DNA from: Microvirga sp.
GTDB lineage: Bacteria > Pseudomonadota > Alphaproteobacteria > Rhizobiales > Beijerinckiaceae
DNA length: 51,621 nucleotides
Reading direction: 5' to 3'
Assembly: GCA_022241475.1 (NCBI GenBank)
Contig: JAKOMT010000005.1
Coordinates: 167,185-218,805, forward strand
The position numbers and the translations under genes are program-made. This document shows, piece by piece, positions 26,086 to 35,897 of this stretch (positions are counted from its first letter, which is position 1; every line of letters begins with the position of its first letter). The notes under the pieces are model-generated. The model was not told where the DNA came from. It saw nothing but the letters and a program-made list of their open reading frames with translations, and did not search any database.

Positions 26086-26958
26086 TCAGGCCGGCTCCGG
26101 CGTCAAGAACGGCGCGCGGCTCCACGGCGCGTCGCAGCCGAGCGCGCGGTTGGCGTCGAGCCTGGCGACGACGCGGGCGACCGCCTCGGGATCGCCCGTC
26201 GTCTGGAATGAGGCCTGCGGTCCGGCCGTCGTCGAACGGGCGCGATCATGGCGGATCAGGTAGTTCTGGAGGCTGCGCGCGACGATGTCGGCCTGTTCGA
26301 TCAGCGTGGCGTCGCCCGGCAGCGCCTCGGCGAAGGCGTCGCGCACGAGCGGGTAATGCGTGCAGGCCAGAATGACCCGCGTCGGCAGCCGGCCGAGCCG
26401 CTCGCGCATCGCCTCGACATGCCCGCGCACGATCCGGGCCGTGTCTTCGGGATCAGCGCCCGCCTCGATCGCTTCGGCGAGGCCGGGGCAGGCCTGCTGG
26501 CGCACCCGCACGTTCGGAAGAAGGCGCTCGATCTCGCGGCGGAAATGGCCCGCCTGCACGGTGCCCGTGGTGGCGAAGACGCCGACCTCGAAATCTGGCG
26601 CCGGATCGGCGATATCGTCGTCGCGCCGCCATGCCCGGCCGGTCAGCGTCTCGACGACGGGCACGAAGATGCCGAGGAGGCGTCTGTCGGGATGACGGGC
26701 GGGTAGCCACGTCTCCTGCAATTCGCGCAACGCCAGCACGGAGGCGGTGTTGCAGGCGAAGACGACGATGTCGCAGCCCTGCGCGAACAGCGTCCGCGCG
26801 CAGTCGCGCGTGAAGGAAACGACTTCTGCGGGCGGGCGCGGGCCGTAGGGGTGGCGGGCGTGGTCGCCGAGATACATGAAGCGCCGCTCCGGCAGCGCCC
26901 GACGCAAGGCGGCGAGCACCGTGAGGCCGCCGCTGCCGGAATCGAAAACCCCGATCAC
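26086..26958 (-). CDS. murI: Glutamate racemase
   Basis: MurI makes D-glutamate for the peptidoglycan stem peptide. The 290-aa product begins at GTG with IGVFDSGSGGLTVLAAL and carries the two catalytic cysteines in VVFACNTAS (Cys69) and ILACTHYPL (Cys199), plus the YLGDHARHPYG segment. The GTG at 26958 is the only family-consistent start. It opens the minus-strand run to rlmJ and is divergent from the MOSC gene. D-glutamate is the reported substrate of some DUF1445 proteins, one of which lies 11 kb away; any link is speculative. Confidence 0.95.
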   Translation of the reverse strand: MIGVFDSGSGGLTVLAALRRALPERRFMYLGDHARHPYGPRPPAEVVSFTRDCARTLFAQGCDIVVFACNTASVLALRELQETWLPARHPDRRLLGIFVPVVETLTGRAWRRDDDIADPAPDFEVGVFATTGTVQAGHFRREIERLLPNVRVRQQACPGLAEAIEAGADPEDTARIVRGHVEAMRERLGRLPTRVILACTHYPLVRDAFAEALPGDATLIEQADIVARSLQNYLIRHDRARSTTAGPQASFQTTGDPEAVARVVARLDANRALGCDAPWSRAPFLTPEPA

Positions 26959-27063
26959 GTCCCAAACCTCGCTCGCGCCGCACGATCAAGGCCTATCCGA
27001 TTCACGAGCCGTTGTCGACGCGCGCGGGCCATGGCAAGAGGCTTGCGCCACGGGAGGCCTCAC

Positions 27064-27612
27064 ATGAACGCACAAGCCGAAATCGTCGCCGTGAATGCGG
27101 GCTCGACCCACGCCTTCAGCAAGGTCCCGCGCGAGGAGATCCGCCTCATCGCCGGGCTCGGCGTCGAGGGCGACGCGCATGCGGGCGAGACGGTGAAGCA
27201 CCGTTCGCGCGTCGCGCGCGATCCGACGCAGCCGAATCTGCGGCAGGTGCATCTGATCCATGCGGAGCTTTTCGACGAACTGGCCGCCAAGGGATTCGCG
27301 ATCGCGCCCGGCGACATCGGCGAGAACGTCGCGACGCGCGGGGTCGATCTCCTCTCCCTGCCGCGCGGGACCCGGCTGCGTCTCGGAGCTGAGGCGGCGG
27401 TCGAAGTGACGGGTTTGCGCAACCCCTGCCGGCAGCTCGACGATTTCCGCCCCGGCCTGATGAAGGCCGTGCTCGGCAGGGACGCGGCCGGCGCGCTCGT
27501 GCGCAAGTCCGGCGTCATGGCGATCGTCCTCGCGGGCGGGGTCGTGAGGCCGGGCGATGCGGTCGCGCTGACGCTTCCCGAGGGCGAGGCGATCGCGCTC
27601 GAGCCGGTTTGA
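27064..27612 (+). CDS. MOSC domain protein
   Basis: A 182-aa stand-alone MOSC domain, a fold that binds molybdenum cofactor or carries sulfur via a conserved cysteine. It shows GLGVEGDAHAGETVKHRSRV, RQVHLIHAELFDEL, PGDIGENVATRGVDLLSLPRGTRLRLG and GLRNPCRQLDDF, in which the Cys is the conserved sulfur or cofactor ligand. GGGAGG eight bases before the ATG at 27064 is decisive against the longer open frame from 26851. YiiM-like enzymes that reduce N-hydroxylated bases are in the same family, but the substrate is not evident. It is followed by a GC-rich inverted repeat. Confidence 0.9.
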   Translation: MNAQAEIVAVNAGSTHAFSKVPREEIRLIAGLGVEGDAHAGETVKHRSRVARDPTQPNLRQVHLIHAELFDELAAKGFAIAPGDIGENVATRGVDLLSLPRGTRLRLGAEAAVEVTGLRNPCRQLDDFRPGLMKAVLGRDAAGALVRKSGVMAIVLAGGVVRPGDAVALTLPEGEAIALEPV

Positions 27613-27646
27613 GGCCGCCGGATCCTGGTTACGATGGCGCTATCCG

Positions 27647-27738
27647 CCCCACCCCGACCCTACCCTGCGGGGAGGGAGTTCGCGAAGCGCTTGAACCACG
27701 CCGCCAGAACCCTCCCCTCAGGGGAGGGCAGGGTGGGG
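27647..27738. repeat. GC-rich inverted repeat, REP/BIME-like
   Basis: Two arms of about 30 bases, 27647-27676 and 27710-27738, are imperfect reverse complements (each reads CCCCACCC...GGGGAGGG in its own direction) and enclose 33 bases. Each arm is itself a smaller hairpin around CCCTGCGGGG or CCCCTCAGGGG. It sits in the gap between convergent genes (MOSC and the SDR), the usual place for bacterial interspersed palindromes, and may also act as a two-way terminator. Confidence 0.75.
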
Positions 27739-27763
27739 TATTTCGCGCGACAGCGCGAACGGC

Positions 27764-28504
27764 TCAGCCCGGCATTTGCGGCGTGAGCACGCGGTTCTGG
27801 CGGAGATCGTAGATCTTTCCCGTCTCGGTCCACGAGGGGAGGGCGAGACGCAGGATGTGGGGGGCGACCTCCTCGGGCTTGCGGAGCGTCGACTGGTCCT
27901 CGCCGGGCATCGCCGCGCGGCGCATGTTCGTCGCGAGGGGACCTGGATCGAGGAGCATGCAGCGGATCGCGGTCTTCTCGGTCTCTGCGGCGTAGGTCCG
28001 CGCCAGCGCTTCGAGCGCGGCTTTCGAGATCGCGTACGGGCCCCAATAGGCGCGGCACTCGTGCGAGGCGTCGGAGGTGAGGAAGATCGCCCGACCCGCG
28101 TCGGAGGCGCGCAAGAGCGGATCGAACGAGCGAATCAGGCGCCAGTTCGCGGTGACGTTGACCGCCATCACCCGGTCCCAGACCGGGGGATCGACATGGG
28201 TGATCGGCGCGATTTCACCGAGCGTTCCGCCCGCTCCAACGACGATGTCGAGTTTGCCCCAGCGCTCGAAAATCGCCGCGCCCAGCCGGTCGAGCGCTTC
28301 GTGGTCGGCGATGTCGAGCGGCACCAGCGTCGTCGTTCCGCCGCCGGCCTTGATCGCGTCGTCGAGTTCCTCGAGCGCCCCTTGCGTGCGGGCCAGGGCG
28401 ATGATGTGGGCTCCGGCCTCGGCCAAGGCGAGGGCGGCGGCGCGGCCGACGCCGCGGGACGCGCCCGTCACGACCGCGATGCGGCCCTGCAATAGTTTCG
28501 TCAT
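27764..28504 (-). CDS. Short-chain dehydrogenase/reductase (SDR)
   Basis: A 246-aa classical SDR. The nucleotide loop is VVTGASRGVGRA at residues 11-22 and the catalytic Tyr157 and Lys161 stand in YWGPYAISKAALEAL, with Ser144/Ser147 in FLTSDASHE. The usual NNAG motif after strand 4 is replaced by VGAGGTLG. The C-terminal DPGPLATNMRRAAMPGED is the substrate lid. An AAGGA site precedes the ATG at 28504, 8 bases after the purF stop, so it is the tail of the dnaB-to-purF operon. Such purF-linked SDRs are common in rhizobia; the substrate is unknown. Confidence 0.88.
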   Translation of the reverse strand: MTKLLQGRIAVVTGASRGVGRAAALALAEAGAHIIALARTQGALEELDDAIKAGGGTTTLVPLDIADHEALDRLGAAIFERWGKLDIVVGAGGTLGEIAPITHVDPPVWDRVMAVNVTANWRLIRSFDPLLRASDAGRAIFLTSDASHECRAYWGPYAISKAALEALARTYAAETEKTAIRCMLLDPGPLATNMRRAAMPGEDQSTLRKPEEVAPHILRLALPSWTETGKIYDLRQNRVLTPQMPG

Positions 28505-28512
28505 GACGTCCT

Positions 28513-30012
28513 TCAATCGGCTTCGGCGAGGATCGACAGCTTGCGCGGCGTCGCCACCGACAAGTCCGATAGCGGCGTCGGATAATCGCCCGTGAAGCAG
28601 TGATCGGTCAGCTGCGGCGCGCCGTCGTCGCGGCCGGGGAAGCCCAGCGCGCGATAGAGCCCCTCGACCGAGAGGAAGGCGAGGGAATCGGCTCCGATAT
28701 AGCGGCGCATCGCTTCGAGATCGTGCGTGGCCGCGAGCAGCTTGTCCCTCTCGGGCGTGTCGATGCCGTAGAAGTCGGGATGGGTGATCGGCGGGCTCGC
28801 GATGCGGAAATGCACCTCGCGCGCGCCGGCCTCGCGCATCATGCGCACGATCTTCACCGACGTCGTGCCGCGAACCAGCGAATCGTCGATCAGCACGATC
28901 CGCTTGCCGGCGATCGCGGCGCGGTTGGCCGAGTGCTTGAGGCGCACGCCCAGTTCGCGGATCGCCTGCGTCGGCTGGATGAAGGTGCGCCCGACGTAAT
29001 GGTTGCGGATGATGCCGAGTTCGTAGGGGATGCCGGCCGCCTGAGCGAAGCCGATCGCCGCCGGCACGCCCGAATCCGGAACCGGCACCACGACGTCGAC
29101 GTCGGCGGGCGCCTCCGCTGCGAGCTGCCCGCCGAAGGCTTTGCGCGCGTCGTAGACGCTGCGGCCGTTCACGATCGAGTCGGGGCGGGCGAAGTAGATG
29201 TATTCGAAGACGCAAGGCCGCGCCGGCTGCTTCGGGAAGGCGCGGATGCTCTCGACGCCAGTCTCGGAGATGACGACGATCTCGCCGTTCTCGACGTCGC
29301 GCACGAAACGCGCGCCGATGATGTCGAGCGCGCAGCTCTCGGACGCGAGGATGTAGCGCCCGTCCAGTTCGCCGAGCACCAGCGGTCGGATGCCGAGCGG
29401 GTCGCGCGCGCCGATGAGCTTCTTGTTCGACAACGCGACGAGCGCGTAGGCGCCTTCCAGCGCGGTGACGGCGTCGATGAAGCGGTCGATCAGGCGGCGC
29501 TTGCGGCTGCGGGCGAGGAGATGCAGGATCACCTCGGTATCCGTCGTCGACTGGCAGATCGCGCCGTCGCGGATGAGGTCGCGCCGCAGGGTCAGGCCGT
29601 TGGTGAGGTTGCCGTTGTGCGCGACGGCGAAGCCGCCGCCTTCGAGCTCGGCGAAGAGGGGCTGCACGTTGCGGATGACGGTCTCGCCCGTCGTCGAGTA
29701 CCGGACGTGCCCGATGGCCGCGGCGCCCTGAAGGCGCTCGATCGTCGCGCGGTCAGAGAATGAATCGCCGACGAGCCCCAGCTTGCGCTCCGCATGGAAG
29801 CGCGCGCCGTCGAAGGTGACGATGCCCGCCGCCTCCTGTCCGCGATGCTGGAGCGCGTGCAGCCCGAGCGTCGTGATCGCCGCGGCGTCGGGATGTCCGA
29901 AGATGCCGAAGACGCCGCACTCTTCGCGCAGGGTGTCGCCGTCGAGATCGAACGCGTCGTCGTCGACGCCGCCCGCCGCATGCGCCTCGTAGGAACTTCT
30001 GGCCGTCGTCAT
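28513..30012 (-). CDS. purF: Amidophosphoribosyltransferase
   Basis: PurF catalyses the first committed step of purine synthesis, PRPP plus glutamine to phosphoribosylamine. The 499-aa product has the N-terminal-nucleophile cysteine at Cys32 in LREECGVFGIFGH after a short leader that would be processed, glutaminase-domain motifs HALQHRGQEAAGI and IGHVRYSTTGET, and the PRPP loop VLIDDSLVRGTTS in the C-terminal half. It uses the product of the prs gene at the window start. It follows cvpA by 76 bases, the widespread cvpA-purF pairing. Confidence 0.96.
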   Translation of the reverse strand: MTTARSSYEAHAAGGVDDDAFDLDGDTLREECGVFGIFGHPDAAAITTLGLHALQHRGQEAAGIVTFDGARFHAERKLGLVGDSFSDRATIERLQGAAAIGHVRYSTTGETVIRNVQPLFAELEGGGFAVAHNGNLTNGLTLRRDLIRDGAICQSTTDTEVILHLLARSRKRRLIDRFIDAVTALEGAYALVALSNKKLIGARDPLGIRPLVLGELDGRYILASESCALDIIGARFVRDVENGEIVVISETGVESIRAFPKQPARPCVFEYIYFARPDSIVNGRSVYDARKAFGGQLAAEAPADVDVVVPVPDSGVPAAIGFAQAAGIPYELGIIRNHYVGRTFIQPTQAIRELGVRLKHSANRAAIAGKRIVLIDDSLVRGTTSVKIVRMMREAGAREVHFRIASPPITHPDFYGIDTPERDKLLAATHDLEAMRRYIGADSLAFLSVEGLYRALGFPGRDDGAPQLTDHCFTGDYPTPLSDLSVATPRKLSILAEAD

Positions 30013-30088
30013 CGTCCTGTCCTCGGCTCGTCGAACGAAAAATGCGACGGCCCGACAGCCGCCGCGTCGTCGATTGCTCCGTTCCGCG

Positions 30089-30652
30089 TCAGCCTCGCTG
30101 CTGCGGCGCGGCCTCCGGCGCGGGTTCGACCGGATCGCCCTCGGGGCCCGGCCGGAACTGCTGCAGGAGCCCCTCGGGGTCGTCCGGAAGCATGGTGATC
30201 AGGCTGTCGCCCGTGCTCTCGAGCATCGGACGCGTGCGCGCGTCGTTGGCCCATTCCGGCAGCCGTCCGTCGGCCAGCCAGCTCAGGAAGATCCAGCCCA
30301 CGACGCAGATGAGAAAGCCGCGGGCGGCGCCGAAGAGGAAGCCGAGGGTCCGGTCGATCGCCCCGATGCTCGAATCGAGGATAACGTCGGAGATCTTGAC
30401 GGTGATCAGCGAGACGATGATGAGCGTGCCGAGGAACACCACGGCGATGGCTGCGGCGAGCGCCGCCGTGCCGTTGGCGATGTATTGCTGGGCGTAGGGC
30501 AGGACGCTCGGGTGCAGGTACCAGGCGGCGACCGCCGCCGCGACCCATGCCACGATCGCCAGAACCTCGCGCGTGAGGCCGCGCACCGAGGCGAGCAGCG
30601 CAGAGACGAGGACGACGCCGATGACGGCGATATCGAGAATGGCGATGGGCAT
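30089..30652 (-). CDS. cvpA: CvpA family membrane protein
   Basis: CvpA is an inner-membrane protein known in E. coli for colicin V production and for envelope stress; its biochemical role is not settled. The 187-aa product has four membrane segments (about residues 3-22, 28-48, 63-85, 103-125), with the family phrase SIGAIDRTLGFLFGAARGFLI before the fourth, and a polar, Pro/Glu-rich C-terminal tail. The ATG at 30652 is preferred to a TTG at 30670. It lies between radA (96 bases) and purF (76 bases) on the same strand. Confidence 0.9.
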   Translation of the reverse strand: MPIAILDIAVIGVVLVSALLASVRGLTREVLAIVAWVAAAVAAWYLHPSVLPYAQQYIANGTAALAAAIAVVFLGTLIIVSLITVKISDVILDSSIGAIDRTLGFLFGAARGFLICVVGWIFLSWLADGRLPEWANDARTRPMLESTGDSLITMLPDDPEGLLQQFRPGPEGDPVEPAPEAAPQQRG

Positions 30653-30748
30653 GCTTTGGCTGGCCTGCAACGTCGATAGGAGAAGAACGAGCGGAGCCTT
30701 ACGGCGCCGCCGCGAGGCGGTGTATATCCCGCCGTGATTGATCCGTCA

Positions 30749-32167
<1,419 letters not shown>

Positions 32168-32180
32168 GAGGCGTTCTCCT

Positions 32181-33314
32181 TCAGGCGCCGACGTAGCGCC
32201 GGGCGTAACGGCGCCCGAGGCTCGTGAGGATTTCGTAGCCGACCGTTCCCGCGCGCATTCCCACTTCGTCGACGTCGAGGCCGTCGCCGATCAGGACCGC
32301 CCGCGCGCCGCGCCGCGCCGCGCCGGGCGGCGCGTCCGTAACGTCGAGGATGATGAGGTCCATCGACACCGTTCCCGCGAAGGGGCAGCGCACGCCGCCC
32401 ACCAGCGCGACGCCGGACTCGACGCCGGCCGCGATCTTGTCGTCCGTGGCGCTCGCAGAGCGCGGGTAGCCGTCGGCGTATCCGACGCACAGCGTCGCGA
32501 GGCGCCTCGGCCCGCGCGCGGTCCAGCGCCCGTTGTACCCGACGCGGGTTCCGTCCGGGACGTCGCGCGTCTGGATGATCGACGCTTCCAGGCGCACGAC
32601 GGCGCGCATCGGATTGCGGGCGTCCGGCGTCGGATTGCCGCCGTAGAGCGCGTATCCCGGGCGCGCCAGCGCAAGTCCCTGCGCGGGATCGAGGAGCGAG
32701 CCCGACGAATTGGCGAGGGAGGCGGGGGCGCCGGGAAACGCCGCGCGTAGGCGCTCGAAGGCCGCGATCTGATCGGCGGTCGCCGGCGACCCCGGCTCCT
32801 CGGCGCTCGTGAAATGCGACATCAGCAAAGCCGGCGCGAAGGGGAGGGCCCCGGCCGCCGCGTGCGCCTCGTCTGGCGAGAGCCCGAGCCGGTTCATGCC
32901 GGTGTCGACATGCAGCGCGGGAGGGGGGGCGTCGCCAGCCTGTGCGGCGAAGGCCGCCCATTCCGCGATCTCCTCGCGTGATCCGAGCACGGGGCGAAGC
33001 CCGTGCTCGGCGTAAATCGGCGCCGTTCCCGGCAGGAGCCCGTTGAGCACGTAGATCACCGCGTCCGGAGCGACGGCGCGGGCGCGGCGGGCCTCGCCGA
33101 GATGCGCGACGAAGAACGTCCGGCAGCCCGCCTTGGCGAGCGCCGGGACGGCGGCTTCGATTCCGGTCCCGTAGGCGTCCGCCTTGACGACGGCGCCGCA
33201 TTCGGCCGCGCCCGAACGGTCCCGGATCTGCCGCCAGTTATCGGCGAGCGCCCCGAGATCGATCGTCAGCAGCGCGCCCGCCTCCGCCTCGGGGATCGGG
33301 CGGGGATCAATCAC
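32181..33314 (-). CDS. alr: Alanine racemase
   Basis: Alr interconverts L- and D-alanine for peptidoglycan, using PLP. The 377-aa product has the PLP lysine Lys44 in AVVKADAYG, HVDTGMNRLGL, and the opposing catalytic Tyr260 in RVGYNGRW. The start is GTG at 33314, and the first 8 bases lie inside the end of dnaB, so translation is coupled to it. The order dnaB-alr-radA is a classic alphaproteobacterial block. Catabolic DadX cannot be separated by sequence alone, but the operon argues for the biosynthetic role. Confidence 0.95.
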   Translation of the reverse strand: MIDPRPIPEAEAGALLTIDLGALADNWRQIRDRSGAAECGAVVKADAYGTGIEAAVPALAKAGCRTFFVAHLGEARRARAVAPDAVIYVLNGLLPGTAPIYAEHGLRPVLGSREEIAEWAAFAAQAGDAPPPALHVDTGMNRLGLSPDEAHAAAGALPFAPALLMSHFTSAEEPGSPATADQIAAFERLRAAFPGAPASLANSSGSLLDPAQGLALARPGYALYGGNPTPDARNPMRAVVRLEASIIQTRDVPDGTRVGYNGRWTARGPRRLATLCVGYADGYPRSASATDDKIAAGVESGVALVGGVRCPFAGTVSMDLIILDVTDAPPGAARRGARAVLIGDGLDVDEVGMRAGTVGYEILTSLGRRYARRYVGA

Positions 33315-34800
33315 CGATGCGCTCCGGCATCTTGTCTTCTTCGGCGAGATCGGTGAAGCGCGTGATGTTGGCCTGGAAGGCGAGCTGGACGGCGCCCGTC
33401 GGGCCGTGGCGCTGCTTGCCGATGATCAGCTCGGCCTTGCCATGCGCCTGATCCATCTCCGCCTGCCACTTGAAATGCTCTTCCGTGCCGGGCTTGGGCT
33501 CCCGGTTCTGCAGGTAGTATTCCTCGCGATAGACGAAGAGCACGACGTCGGCGTCCTGCTCGATCGAGCCCGATTCACGCAGATCCGAAAGCTGCGGCCG
33601 CTTGTCGTCGCGCGATTCGACCTGACGCGAAAGCTGCGAGAGGGCGATGATCGGCACCGACAATTCCTTGGCGAGCGCCTTCATGCCGGTGGTGATCTCG
33701 GTCAGTTCCTGAACGCGGTTCTCGCCCTTCTTGCTGGAGCCGGAGAGAAGCTGGAGGTAGTCGACGACGAGCACGTCGAGCCCCTTCTGGCGCTTCAAGC
33801 GGCGGGCGCGGGCGGTGAGCTGGGCGATCGAGATGCCGCCGGTCTGGTCGATGTAGAAGGGGATCGACTGCATTTCTCGCGCGGCTTCCGTGAGCTTGTA
33901 GAACTCGTCCTCGGTGATGTCGCCGCGCCGGATCTTGTAGGACGGGATGCCGGACTGCTCGGCGATGATGCGGGTGGCGAGCTGTTCGGACGACATTTCG
34001 AGGGAGAAGAAACCGACGATCCCTCCGTTCATCGTCTCGATCGTCCCGTCCGGCCGCTTCTCGCCGCGATAGGCCTTGGCGATGTTGAAGGCGATGTTCG
34101 TCACGAGCGAGGTCTTGCCCATGGCCGGGCGTCCCGCGAGGATCACGAGGTCGGAGGGCTGCAATCCGCCCAGCATCCGGTCGACGTCGTTGAGGCCCGT
34201 CGAGATGCCCGACAGCTTGCCCTCGCGCTGATAGGCCTTCGCCGCCATGTCGACGGCCGCCGTGAGCGCGTCCGTAAATCGCTGGAAGCCTCCGTCGTAG
34301 CGGCCGGTTTCGGCCAGCGCGAAGAGCTTGCGCTCGGCCTCTTCGATCTGGGCGCGGGGCGTCGAATCGACGGGCGCGTCGAAGGCGGTGTTGACGGTCT
34401 CCTCGCCGATGGCGATCAGCTTGCGGCGGATCGACAGGTCGTAGATCGTGCGCCCGTAATCCATCGCGTTGATGATCGTCGTCGCCTCGGCGGCGAGGCG
34501 CGCGAGATATTGCGAGACGGTTATCCCGCCGAGATCCTGGTCGCCGAGGAACGTCTTGAGCGTGACGGGCGTCGCCACCTTGCCCGCCTTGATGAGGCTC
34601 GACGTCACCTCGTAGATGCGCCTGTGCAGGTCCTCGTGGAAATGCTCGGGGAGGAGGAAATCCGAGACGCGGTAATAGGCCTCGTTGTTGACGAGGATCG
34701 CGCCGAGCAGAGCCTGCTCGGCGTCGATGTTGTGCGGCGCGACGCGATATTCCGGCTCGTTATTGTCGAGTTGCGCCACGAGGGCGTTGGCCGTGGCCAT
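33307..34800 (-). CDS. dnaB: Replicative DNA helicase DnaB
   Basis: DnaB is the hexameric helicase that opens the replication fork. The 497-aa product has the N-terminal helical domain (PHNIDAEQALLGAILVNNEA), the linker, and a RecA-like C-terminal domain with Walker A GRPAMGKTS at about 223-231, VVDYLQLL, and SQLSRQVESRDDKRPQLSDLRESGSIEQDADVV. No intein or unusual insert is seen. The rplI/rpsR genes that often precede dnaB are absent: a + strand gene lies on its upstream side after 181 bases, which should hold the operon promoter. Confidence 0.96.
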   Translation of the reverse strand: MATANALVAQLDNNEPEYRVAPHNIDAEQALLGAILVNNEAYYRVSDFLLPEHFHEDLHRRIYEVTSSLIKAGKVATPVTLKTFLGDQDLGGITVSQYLARLAAEATTIINAMDYGRTIYDLSIRRKLIAIGEETVNTAFDAPVDSTPRAQIEEAERKLFALAETGRYDGGFQRFTDALTAAVDMAAKAYQREGKLSGISTGLNDVDRMLGGLQPSDLVILAGRPAMGKTSLVTNIAFNIAKAYRGEKRPDGTIETMNGGIVGFFSLEMSSEQLATRIIAEQSGIPSYKIRRGDITEDEFYKLTEAAREMQSIPFYIDQTGGISIAQLTARARRLKRQKGLDVLVVDYLQLLSGSSKKGENRVQELTEITTGMKALAKELSVPIIALSQLSRQVESRDDKRPQLSDLRESGSIEQDADVVLFVYREEYYLQNREPKPGTEEHFKWQAEMDQAHGKAELIIGKQRHGPTGAVQLAFQANITRFTDLAEEDKMPERIGD

Positions 34801-34981
34801 GGCTGTTGCGTGTCCGAATCGTTGGCTTTGGGGCGATTAGCCTAGAGGATGCATGCGACGAACGGGACTCCCGCAGGCGGAGAGAACCGGGGGAGCGGTC
34901 GTGTGCGTCGGCAATGCGCCTGTGCATAGCGGGGATATCCCCGGGACGTCGTTCGGGCAAGGTATCCGTGATGGGCGCACG

Positions 34982-35761
34982 ATGAAGAGTTTTCCACCGG
35001 GCCGGATCGTTTGTCTCACCGAGGAGACCGTCGAGACCCTGTATCTGCTCGGCGAGGAGGCGCGGATCGTCGGGGTGACGGGCTACGCCATACGCCCCGC
35101 CCGCGTGCGCCGCGAGAAGCCGCGCGTCGGCGCTTTCACATCAGCCGACATTCCGAAAATCCTCGCCCTCGATCCCGACCTCGTCCTGACCTTCTCGGAT
35201 CTCCAGGCGGATATCGCTTCCGCCCTGATCCGCGAAGGCGTCGCCGTCCACGCGTTCAACCAGCGCGACGTCGCGGGCGTCCTCGCCATGATCCGCACGC
35301 TCGGCGCGCTCGTCGGCGCCGGCGATCGGGCGGAGGCGCTGGCTGCGGACTACGAGCGGCGCCTCGACGCGATCGCCCGCGAGGCTGCGGGGCGCGGTCG
35401 TCCGCGCGTGTATTTCGAGGAGTGGGACGATCCGCTGATCAGCGGGATCGGCTGGGTATCCGAACTGATCGAGATCGCCGGGGGCCGGGACGTGTTCGCC
35501 GACTTGCGTTCATGCAAGGCTGCGCGGGATCGGATCATCTCGCCGGAGGCGGTCGTCGCTGCGGCGCCCGACATCATTCTCGCCTCGTGGTGCGGCAAGA
35601 AGGTCGCGCCCGGCCGCATCGCCGCACGCTCCGGCTGGGATTCGATCCCCGCCGTTCGGGCCGGGCGTATCGTCGAGATCAAGTCCCCGCTGATCCTCCA
35701 GCCGGGCCCCGCCGCGTTGACGGACGGGTTGGACGCGATCGTCGCCGCCTTGCGAGCCTGA
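34982..35761 (+). CDS. BtuF-like cobalamin/iron-chelate binding protein without signal peptide
   Basis: A 259-aa protein of the periplasmic-binding-protein class III fold (BtuF/FhuD/TroA-like), with IVGVTGYAIRP, LALDPDLVLTFSDLQADIASALI, the long linking helix around residues 95-135, and PDIILASWCGKKVAPGRIAARSG. This family usually delivers vitamin B12 or ferric chelates to ABC importers. Neither the ATG at 34982 nor the longer open frame from 34853 begins with a signal peptide or lipobox, and no permease or ATPase is adjacent. It may therefore be a cytosolic relative with another role. The start is uncertain, as no strong ribosome site is visible. Confidence 0.8.
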   Translation: MKSFPPGRIVCLTEETVETLYLLGEEARIVGVTGYAIRPARVRREKPRVGAFTSADIPKILALDPDLVLTFSDLQADIASALIREGVAVHAFNQRDVAGVLAMIRTLGALVGAGDRAEALAADYERRLDAIAREAAGRGRPRVYFEEWDDPLISGIGWVSELIEIAGGRDVFADLRSCKAARDRIISPEAVVAAAPDIILASWCGKKVAPGRIAARSGWDSIPAVRAGRIVEIKSPLILQPGPAALTDGLDAIVAALRA

Positions 35762-35897
35762 CATATTTGCGTCGCCGCAAGCTCCTCCTCTCAGCGCACA
35801 TTGACGGAGCTTCGATGGGCCGCGCATAAGTCATGCTTGAACCAAGCATCGGCGGGCGCGGGACACCGCGTTCGCAACAACCAATATCGGGAAATCC

